Positions 18,179 to 23,657 of a stretch of 31,991 nt of DNA are shown one piece after another; position 1 is the stretch's first letter, and each line of letters opens with the position of its first letter. This DNA comes from Leptospira yanagawae serovar Saopaulo str. Sao Paulo = ATCC 700523. GTDB taxonomy: Bacteria; Spirochaetota; Leptospiria; Leptospirales; Leptospiraceae. The stretch covers positions 1 through 31,991 of the forward strand of contig NZ_AOGX02000041.1 in NCBI RefSeq assembly GCF_000332475.2, in the 5' to 3' direction. Made by a program: the position numbers and the translations under genes. The notes beneath the pieces were generated by a model. That model saw only the letters and a program-made list of their open reading frames with translations. It ran no database searches and had not been told where the DNA came from.

Positions 18179-18910
18179 ATGAAAATCATTACGGTTGCCA
18201 ATATCAAAGGTGGAACTTCTAAATCCACCACCGCAATTCACCTCGCACTCGCTCTTTCCAAAAAAGGTTCTACTCTTGCGATCGACATGGACCCACAAGC
18301 AGACCTTTCCGATTTCTTTTTCCCGGAAGAACCAGTTGAGTTTTTTGACTCAGGAAACACACTCTCTGTATTAAATGCAGAAACCACCCTTGCAGAGTCG
18401 ATTAAAAAATCAAACGACGTAGATGTACTACCCTCCATCATCGAACTCTCTGATTTGAGTTACCTTGCATCCAAAGATTTTTCCATCATCCCAAGACTAA
18501 AAAACGTACTTTCGAAAACGAAATATGACTACGTTGTCATCGACACACCTGGATCGGGATCTTCTGAAAATATCACCTCTTATTTACCAGCTTCTGTAAT
18601 TCTTGTGCCAGTCACTCCATCCAAGTGGGCTGTACGAACAGTAGCCCAAGTTTTAAAAAAAGTAAACGAAGCAGAAAGATTTGATGAACAAAGCAAAAAA
18701 AAGTCTGTTATGATCCTCCCCTCTCAGTGGGGAACATCCCAAAAACAAATGGACCTTTTGGATAAATTACGAAATATCAAATCACTAAAAATTTTAGAAC
18801 CCATCCCAAAAAACGACAGTATTCGGGACCGTACGGAAACCGGCAAACCTCTTCAAGAAGGAAGTGCCCCCTGGAAAGCTTTCGAAAATTTAGCGGAGAT
18901 TCTTAAATAA
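18179..18910 (+). CDS. parA: ParA, partition ATPase
   Basis: ParA is the Walker-type ATPase that moves ParB-bound DNA over the nucleoid to segregate the replicon. The 243-residue form has no N-terminal DNA-binding domain. It shows the deviant Walker A KGGTSKST (10-17), the DMDPQADLS block (36-44) and a Walker B-like VVIDTPGSG near residue 120. Small size together with an HTH-type ParB resembles chromosomal ParABS more than classical plasmid type Ia. No ribosome site is visible close to the ATG. Two parS-like palindromes bracket the gene: one lies 70 bp upstream and the other overlaps its stop codon. Confidence 0.94.
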   Translation: MKIITVANIKGGTSKSTTAIHLALALSKKGSTLAIDMDPQADLSDFFFPEEPVEFFDSGNTLSVLNAETTLAESIKKSNDVDVLPSIIELSDLSYLASKDFSIIPRLKNVLSKTKYDYVVIDTPGSGSSENITSYLPASVILVPVTPSKWAVRTVAQVLKKVNEAERFDEQSKKKSVMILPSQWGTSQKQMDLLDKLRNIKSLKILEPIPKNDSIRDRTETGKPLQEGSAPWKAFENLAEILK

Positions 18911-18929
18911 GGTACGCCGGCGTACCTTA
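18908..18929. promoter_or_regulatory. parS: parS-like palindrome 2, overlapping the parA stop codon
   Basis: This is a 22-bp perfect palindrome with the core GTACGCCGGCGTAC. Its first three bases are the TAA stop of parA, and it ends 9 bp before the parB ATG. It is the best-conserved copy of the pair and could also pair as an RNA hairpin between the two genes. Confidence 0.78.
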
Positions 18930-18938
18930 AAAAAAACT

Positions 18939-19817
18939 ATGAAAAACAAAACCAACTTTAATCCTGCAGATATCTTATCAAAAGCCTCAAACAGAACATC
19001 ATCTCTTAATCCATTTTTAAGTTCTGAAAACTCGACACAACACCAGACAATTGATATCCCAATCGATTCAATCATCACAGAAAATAATCCGAGAAAAACT
19101 TTTAATGACACAAGTATCCGGGAACTTGCCGATTCCATTTCTCAATATGGATTGTTACAACCAATCGTTGTCAGAAAAAAAGCAGGTAAATACGAACTCA
19201 TTAATGGAGAAAGAAGATACCGTGCCCACAAACTCCTAAAGTCCAAAACAATCCCTGCGGTTGTCAAAAACGTAGAACAAATTGACATCACAAAACTACC
19301 AGAAATCAAACTGGTTGAAAATCTCCAAAGAGAAGACTTATCCGAAGCCGACCTTGCCCTCTCACTACAAGAGTTAAAAAACCGTCACAAAGAAACAAAC
19401 GAACAATTGGCAAAACGAATCAATAAATCAGCTCAATGGGTAAAAACAAAAATTGCCCACGCTGAGATATTAAAGGAATCAAGTCTAAACACAAATGTAG
19501 ATAAATCTCATCCAATTTACCAAATTCCAACAAGCCTATTTACAGAAATTGCTCCACTCGATGTTTCAAATCGGAAAAAAGCCATTGATTACCTTATCAA
19601 AGGACTAGAGAAAAAAGGTGACTTCCCTTCCCGAAATGACCTTCGTGAATATGTAAGACCTTTAAAACCAACCAAACAAACAAAGGCAAAACCGAAACTC
19701 AGTCAATTGGAATTAAAAGACTTAAAATCTAAATTGGCAAAAATTAAAGAAAAAATATCTGTTTTGCAAAATGAAAAAGCGATCCTAGAAGAAACGATCC
19801 GAAAGTTTAAGAAGTAA
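18939..19817 (+). CDS. parB: ParB, centromere-binding partition protein
   Basis: ParB binds parS, spreads as a CTP-dependent clamp and stimulates ParA. In the 292-residue product, the ParB/Srx N-terminal domain spans residues 37-135, with GERRYRA (90-96) and ENLQRED (127-133), the nucleotide-binding motifs of CTPase ParB proteins. An HTH region follows at about 140-180 (QLAKRINKSAQWVKTKI), and a C-terminal lysine/glutamate-rich coiled coil (~250-292) probably dimerises. The gene lies 28 bp after parA with a parS-like palindrome between them, so ParB probably controls its own operon. Confidence 0.94.
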   Translation: MKNKTNFNPADILSKASNRTSSLNPFLSSENSTQHQTIDIPIDSIITENNPRKTFNDTSIRELADSISQYGLLQPIVVRKKAGKYELINGERRYRAHKLLKSKTIPAVVKNVEQIDITKLPEIKLVENLQREDLSEADLALSLQELKNRHKETNEQLAKRINKSAQWVKTKIAHAEILKESSLNTNVDKSHPIYQIPTSLFTEIAPLDVSNRKKAIDYLIKGLEKKGDFPSRNDLREYVRPLKPTKQTKAKPKLSQLELKDLKSKLAKIKEKISVLQNEKAILEETIRKFKK

Positions 19818-19922
19818 AGATTGTTTTACCAATGGATTCATAGAATTCACTTTTTTTATGTTTCTCTTAGAAAAAAACTTGTACTGAATTCCAATATCGC
19901 TTACATTGTACTCAATCCTTAA

Positions 19923-19967
19923 CTGGGTTGAACAAAAAACCCTGGGAAGTGTGGTAGCAACCCAGGG
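19923..19967 (-). repeat. Stem-loop element E4, with minus-strand terminator signal
   Basis: On the minus strand: CCCTGGG, a 14-nt loop TTGCTACCACACTT, CCCAGGG, six T, then the tail GTTCAACCCAG. The T run makes it a plausible Rho-independent terminator for a minus-strand transcript, although no gene lies on that strand here. The tail can also pair with the start of the stem (CTGGGTTG with CAACCCAG, 8 bp), so two mutually exclusive folds exist. Confidence 0.6.
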
Positions 19968-20034
19968 ACTTTTCACTCCAATCACATCCCCGACCCAATC
20001 CCTTTGAATCATACCCGATTCCCCAAAAGGTCCC

Positions 20035-20068
20035 AATGAGACTTACGGCGAATTATGTCTCATTTTTT
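20035..20068 (+). terminator. Hairpin with T-run at the centre of control region 2
   Basis: AATGAGAC and GTCTCATT form an 8-bp perfect stem with a 14-nt loop, followed by TTTT on the plus strand. It could terminate transcripts coming from parAB. It sits midway between E4 and E2, and its right arm is part of the TTATGTCWCATT box shared with copy 1, so it may instead be a protein-binding site. Confidence 0.55.
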
Positions 20069-20127
20069 CCATTGACAAAATGGAGAGATCTGTACATGTA
20101 GGGAACGTTCGGGGCACACAACCGGAC

Positions 20128-20164
20128 ACGGCTCTACCACTTATGCCGTTTTAGTTCAACCCGG
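20128..20164 (+). repeat. Stem-loop element E2
   Basis: Stem ACGGC/GCCGT, a 12-nt loop TCTACCACTTAT, then TTTA and the tail GTTCAACCCGG. The loop matches E1, and the tail matches E4. There are 160 nt between the E4 and E2 stems, against 159 nt between E1 and E3. Confidence 0.6.
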
Positions 20165-20183
20165 AATTTTACCAAAAGTTCCG

Positions 20184-20327
20184 ATGGACGTTCGTATGAA
20201 CTTCCAAAACGTTTCTTCTTTCTTTGACCGAAGGTTTGTTTTCTTTTTTTACAAAACTTGGGAATGGGAGAGTAGGGGACAATACATCTTATCGATGTAT
20301 CGGCTAAATATAACCAAACACTCGTAG
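20184..20327 (+). other. Possible leader reading frame in the rep leader
   Basis: An ATG at 20184, the first base of the block shared with copy 1, opens a 47-codon frame (MDVRMNFQ...). It ends at TAG 20325-20327, inside the last hairpin before the rep ribosome site. The other copy also begins an open frame at the same ATG (MDVCKNFQ, 21 codons). Neither has a ribosome site, so this is only a candidate leader peptide. Confidence 0.2.
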
Positions 20328-20361
20328 CCGGAGTTGTGTGGGTTTGGAAAAGGAACCTAAA

Positions 20362-20955
20362 ATGAAAACTAACCGAAAAGGAATATGGATCCCCGTTTGG
20401 ATTGAAAACCTAAACCTATCTCATAGCCAAACAAAACTTTTTGCTGAAATCGTTTCGCTCCATGACAACGGTGGTTGTTTTGCATCGAATCGTTACTTCA
20501 GCGAAATACTTGGACTCAAAGCAGATACCATTTCGAGACTCATCACCTCCCTAAAAAAATTAGGAATTCTCGAACAAACTGGTTTTGACGGAAGGAGACG
20601 ATTTTTAAAACCAATCCTTCAGTTCCAACAGCAAGACTCGGAAAAAAATCCAATCCTAACTGCGGATACAAATCGTAAGAACCTCCAAACCACCACCGAA
20701 AACAATTCCAAACCAGCATTGGATTATTGTTACGCCCCTAGTAGTACAGTACAAATAAAGAATACAGTACATAAGATCACTTCGTTTGAAGAATTTAAAA
20801 TTTGGAGTGAAAGGACTTTATCCCATTCAACACATTCTAAAATTTCACATTTAACCTCTCCCGATTCTATGGAAGAAAGTTTACAAAAAATTTGGAACCA
20901 ATGGATGGAAAAAACAAAACTTAAATCCAATCGTTTTCAGGTGGGGATTGTATGA
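20362..20955 (+). CDS. Winged-helix replication-type protein, paralogue 2 (likely replication initiator)
   Basis: The 197-residue product starts at the ATG at 20362, which has AAAAGGA 7 nt upstream; a GTG at 20338 lies further out. Residues ~8-85 are a winged helix with GIWIPVWI, KLFAEIVSL, GCFASNRYF, DTISRLITSLKKLGIL and FDGRRRFLKPIL. All of these are shared with the protein at 16877-17461. The C-terminal half is polar with little similarity to the paralogue until the last ~45 residues. Small winged-helix proteins next to parAB serve as replication proteins in leptospiral plasmids, so this is the better initiator candidate. It overlaps the next small gene by ATGA. Confidence 0.78.
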   Translation: MKTNRKGIWIPVWIENLNLSHSQTKLFAEIVSLHDNGGCFASNRYFSEILGLKADTISRLITSLKKLGILEQTGFDGRRRFLKPILQFQQQDSEKNPILTADTNRKNLQTTTENNSKPALDYCYAPSSTVQIKNTVHKITSFEEFKIWSERTLSHSTHSKISHLTSPDSMEESLQKIWNQWMEKTKLKSNRFQVGIV

Positions 20956-21140
20956 AAGTCTATCGCCATAAAAAAACGGGTAACTTATATTTACAATTGG
21001 ACGAAGTAAAAAATTGTACGAATGCAAATGATGGACAGAGAATGTTTTTCTACACGGAATATGGGAAAAAAAATCCAATGAAGTTTGTGAGAGAAAAATC
21101 AGAATTTTTAGAAAAATTTGAGGAAGTAAACTTCTCTTAA
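20952..21140 (+). CDS. Small DUF1653-like protein coupled to the rep gene
   Basis: This 62-residue protein begins MKVYRHKKTGNLY and ends FVREKSEFLEKFEEV, fitting the DUF1653 pattern (Y-x-H-x-K/G-x-L-Y ... Y ... R-x-x-x-x-F). Its ATG overlaps the stop of the winged-helix gene (ATGA), so the two are translated together. No function is known for the family. The coupling suggests a plasmid-maintenance partner or simply a hitch-hiker. Confidence 0.65.
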   Translation: MKVYRHKKTGNLYLQLDEVKNCTNANDGQRMFFYTEYGKKNPMKFVREKSEFLEKFEEVNFS

Positions 21141-21164
21141 TTTGGCTCTCATCCCTCGTAAGGT

Positions 21165-21752
21165 TTAAGTTGCAAAACGCAAAATTGAAGCTGCCAACTC
21201 AATTTGGCTTTGGTTCAATCGTTTGCCTTCGGAAATAGGAAAATTGGTTTCTAAACTTAGATCACTAAATCCATGGACAAGTGACCAAGACATGAGTGCA
21301 AAACTTCTATGGTTTTCTTTTCTTTTTTTAGCATTTAGGTAAAAACGACAACCATGTACGAGAACTGCATACGATCTCAGTTTTGACCTTTTTAACTGGT
21401 TCGATTCTTTTTCTCTTTTTGTTTGGAACATGAGTTTATAATAATTGGGATTTTTTAGAGCAAATTGGATGTATACGAGTCCAAGTTTCACAAAATATTC
21501 GTCAGGATTCTTTTTGTCTTTTGCCACTTTTTTCTGTAAAGAAGCCAATCGATCAAATCCAATCGCCGATAAAATCTCTAATACTTCATCCTTGTGTTGG
21601 AAATGTCTGTAAACGGCCGCATGTGAAACCCCTGATAAATTGGCTACCTCTCTAAGGGAAAAATCGCCCATTCCTTTTTTTTGAAGTAACTTATGGCAGG
21701 ATTTAATAATGGAATTTTTTAAATCTCCATGATGGTAGGTGTTTTTTCTCAC
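21165..21752 (-). CDS. TetR-family repressor with WHG-type C-terminal domain
   Basis: The product is 195 residues. The N-terminal HTH region (~10-55) has the typical TYHHGDLKNSII start, FSLREVANLSGVSHAAVYRHF and KDEVLEIL. The C-terminal half has WSLVHGFSDL, the signature of the TetR_C_33/WHG domain. The best start is a GTG at 21752, since typical members begin at this point. It is divergent from a PaaI-type thioesterase, with two operator-like palindromes between them, so it probably represses both that gene and itself. The inducer is unknown; acyl-CoA-like ligands would fit the neighbour. Confidence 0.88.
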   Translation of the reverse strand: MRKNTYHHGDLKNSIIKSCHKLLQKKGMGDFSLREVANLSGVSHAAVYRHFQHKDEVLEILSAIGFDRLASLQKKVAKDKKNPDEYFVKLGLVYIQFALKNPNYYKLMFQTKREKESNQLKRSKLRSYAVLVHGCRFYLNAKKRKENHRSFALMSWSLVHGFSDLSLETNFPISEGKRLNQSQIELAASILRFAT

Positions 21753-21770
21753 ATAGATATTTTGAAAAAT

Positions 21771-21833
21771 AAGTTACCATTGGCAACATTTTTTCTTGCT
21801 TTTGTATCGGTAAATGTTACTGCTGGTAACATA
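21771..21833. promoter_or_regulatory. Pair of TetR operator-like palindromes
   Basis: Two 20-bp sites, 21771-21790 and 21814-21833, agree at 14 positions and share GTTAC-N5-GGYAAC. The second is a perfect 7-bp inverted repeat (ATGTTAC-TGCTG-GTAACAT). They are 43 bp apart, about four helical turns, so a repressor would bind both on one face of the DNA. The second ends just before the thioesterase ribosome site. Confidence 0.65.
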
Positions 21834-21845
21834 AGCAGGGATTTT

Positions 21846-22319
21846 ATGCAAACACTAAGCACCCAGGAAACACAGGCCATTTTAAAAGAAATGACCGAAA
21901 ATTTTAATCATGGAGGGAGAAAGATTACCGTACCTCCTCCGATTTTTGTAGCAATGAATGCTGAGATCATTTCCTATACAAAAGGGAAAAGTATCACTGT
22001 ATCCTTTCCGGTAACCGAAGACCAAACCAATCCTATGGGAATGATGCAAGGTGGAGTGATCGCTGCCGCATTTGATAATGCTTTTGGGCCTCTTAGTTAC
22101 TTGGTGGCAAAACGCCCAACTACAACCATCGATATGAATATCCAATACATCCGAGGAGTCGCTGTTGGCCAAAAGGTGATTGTAAATGCTAGTATTGAAG
22201 CAAAAGGGTTTTCAACCATCCATATGATAGGGGAGATGAGAACGGAAAAAGATAAACTGTTAGCTACCGCTACTACGAATTTGCTGATTTTAAAAATACC
22301 AGGTGGAGTAGGGGAGTAA
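21846..22319 (+). CDS. PaaI-type hotdog thioesterase
   Basis: This 157-residue single hotdog-fold protein probably hydrolyses acyl- or aryl-CoA thioesters in the cytoplasm. The hotdog helix motif is NPMGMMQGGVIAAAFDNAFG, followed by TIDMNIQYIRG and a last strand with LLATATTNLLIL. I use the ATG at 21846 because AGGG lies 6 nt upstream and homology begins there. A longer frame from 21729 would run through the operator sites. It faces the TetR gene at 22327 (7 bp between stops). Confidence 0.83.
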   Translation: MQTLSTQETQAILKEMTENFNHGGRKITVPPPIFVAMNAEIISYTKGKSITVSFPVTEDQTNPMGMMQGGVIAAAFDNAFGPLSYLVAKRPTTTIDMNIQYIRGVAVGQKVIVNASIEAKGFSTIHMIGEMRTEKDKLLATATTNLLILKIPGGVGE

Positions 22320-22326
22320 AACTCCC

Positions 22327-22935
22327 TTATTTTGAATCGTAACGTTCGAGTAACATTTCAATGATTGTGGGAGTACACGTTGTGGTATCGTTGAAATGTT
22401 GGCTCATGATAAGACCATGTAAAAATGTTTTGATGAAAATCATTTCTTTATCGGGATCTTTGATACCGTAAGCTCTAAAACGTTCTCTCATTGCTTCTTT
22501 GAAAGGTGCAAATCGCCTTTCCACATTTTCTATCATTTTTTTGGAGAGGGAAACTGCACTCGGTTGGAAGAGGCATACTGAAATCAATACCATCGTTTTT
22601 CTTTCTTCGTTTGCAAATTGGATGGAGCGAATGAAAAACTCCCTGACATACTCTTTCGCAGATAGGTTAGGTGGTATATTGTTATAAAACCTCTCCTGTT
22701 TTGCTAAATGGGAATCGATGATGTGTTCAAAGATTTGGTTTTTGCTCTTAAAATAATTGTAGGCTAAACCTTTGGAAATCTTCGCATGGTTGGCGATCAT
22801 TTCCATAGTTGTTTGGGCAAATCCGTGTTTTGAGAAGAGGACAATCGCAGAGGCCAAAATTCTCTCGGTTGATCTCTCCCTAGCTAGTTGCTTTTTGTTA
22901 TCGGATTTATTAGGAATCTTTTGTGGCACTGTCAT
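22327..22935 (-). CDS. TetR-family transcriptional regulator
   Basis: The product is 202 residues from the ATG at 22935, which has AGGA 6 nt upstream; a longer frame to 22992 lacks support. The HTH lies near residues 25-65 (ILASAIVLFSKHGFAQTT, MIANHAKISKGLAYNYFKSK). The ligand domain is all-helical and not assignable to a subfamily. It is divergent from ppnP with 108 bp between, but no clear palindromic operator was found there, so its target is uncertain. Confidence 0.86.
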   Translation of the reverse strand: MTVPQKIPNKSDNKKQLARERSTERILASAIVLFSKHGFAQTTMEMIANHAKISKGLAYNYFKSKNQIFEHIIDSHLAKQERFYNNIPPNLSAKEYVREFFIRSIQFANEERKTMVLISVCLFQPSAVSLSKKMIENVERRFAPFKEAMRERFRAYGIKDPDKEMIFIKTFLHGLIMSQHFNDTTTCTPTIIEMLLERYDSK

Positions 22936-23043
22936 CAGCGTTCCTATTAATCTGAATTTCGCAAACACTTTTTGGACGCGTTTCCAAAGCAAAATGGAAG
23001 GAAATCACTTGGACGTCTTCCCTTGGTTCGAAATCTTGACCGT

Positions 23044-23355
23044 ATGAGTTCATTTACGTCCGTAACAGTACTAAAATCTGCAAATATTTACTTTGATGGT
23101 AAGGTGACAAGTCGCACCGTACTGTTCCCAAATGGGGAGAAAAAAACCCTTGGGATTATGTTGCCTGGTGAGTATGAATTTGGAGCGGATCAAAAAGAAA
23201 TAATGGAAATCCAATCGGGGAAATTGTCTGTATTATTGCCAGGATCCGAAACATGGCTCCAAATTAACGGTCAAGCTACCTTTGAAGTCCCTGCTGGATC
23301 CAAGTTCAAATTGAAAATAGAATCAGTAACTGATTATTGCTGTTCTTACGTTTGA
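23044..23355 (+). CDS. ppnP: PpnP, pyrimidine/purine nucleoside phosphorylase
   Basis: This 103-residue cupin-fold enzyme of the YaiE/DUF1255 family cleaves nucleosides with phosphate to the base and ribose-1-phosphate. Family features seen are ANIYFDGKVTSRTV, the LGIMLPGEYEFGAD strand, the IQSGKLSVLLPGS segment, and FEVPAGSKFKLKI ending in YCCSYV. The length is close to that of E. coli PpnP (94). The ATG at 23044 is chosen by homology; a frame reaching 22972 would add 24 unrelated residues. There is no strong ribosome site. The 3' end overlaps the opposing DUF1508 gene by 10 bp. Confidence 0.9.
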   Translation: MSSFTSVTVLKSANIYFDGKVTSRTVLFPNGEKKTLGIMLPGEYEFGADQKEIMEIQSGKLSVLLPGSETWLQINGQATFEVPAGSKFKLKIESVTDYCCSYV

Positions 23356-23525
23356 TCGTCGATAGCTGCATCTGCGGCATTCGTTTTTACAGATTTAATG
23401 CCGTTCTCACATGCTTGTTTCGATGAATATCCTTCGCTAGAAGCAATGATTTCACCATTACCTGCTTTGAGTCGGAATCGGAATTCTCCTGCTTTGTCTT
23501 TGTAGATTTCAAATTTTGCTGACAT
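23346..23525 (-). CDS. YegP-like DUF1508 protein
   Basis: This 59-residue protein carries one copy of the DUF1508 unit: KFEIYKDKAGEFRFRLKAGN, then GEIIASSEGYSSKQACENGI and KSVKTNA. The family often has two tandem units; this is the single-unit form. The ATG at 23525 has AAGGAGA 7 nt upstream, one of the best ribosome sites in the window. The function of the family is not established. Confidence 0.88.
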   Translation of the reverse strand: MSAKFEIYKDKAGEFRFRLKAGNGEIIASSEGYSSKQACENGIKSVKTNAADAAIDDQT

Positions 23526-23657
23526 GTACGTATCTCCTTGGAAAAGCAATGTTATCCGATCCTTAAAATTTCTGGCAATGAAGTTTTATTTCCATTTTTT
23601 AAGCATCTAGAGTTAATTTTTTTCATCCAATGAAAAAGGAAAGAGTAGAGACTTAAA

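Larger units (their letters stand above)
19905..20361 (+). promoter_or_regulatory. Replication control region, copy 2 (upstream of paralogue 2)
   Basis: This noncoding stretch matches copy 1 in layout. It has TTATGTCTCATT (20053-20064), TTGACA (20072-20077, a good -35 box with a weak -10 near 20095), a stem-loop (20128-20149), a 34-nt spacer, the shared 25-nt block (20184-20208) and TTTGTTTTCTT (20235-20245). Closer to the gene are two further hairpins: ATACATC-TTATC-GATGTAT (20282-20300) and CGGCTA/TAGCCG (20301-20330). An outward-facing stem-loop lies at 19923-19967. Confidence 0.55.

Noticed and set aside
17485..20235. Shared 9-mer ACCGAAGGT upstream of both winged-helix genes (17485-17493 minus, 20227-20235 plus)
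   Set aside because: Its distance to the start codon differs greatly (24 versus 127 nt) and it is short; the larger aligned blocks carry the evidence.
17462..20361. DnaA boxes or tandem iterons in the presumed origin
   Set aside because: I searched by eye for TTATCCACA-type boxes and tandem repeats and found none; only dispersed stem-loops are present.
21729..21845. Longer N-terminus for the thioesterase (39 extra residues)
   Set aside because: It would be translated through the operator palindromes, and the ATG at 21846 has a good ribosome site and the family's normal length.
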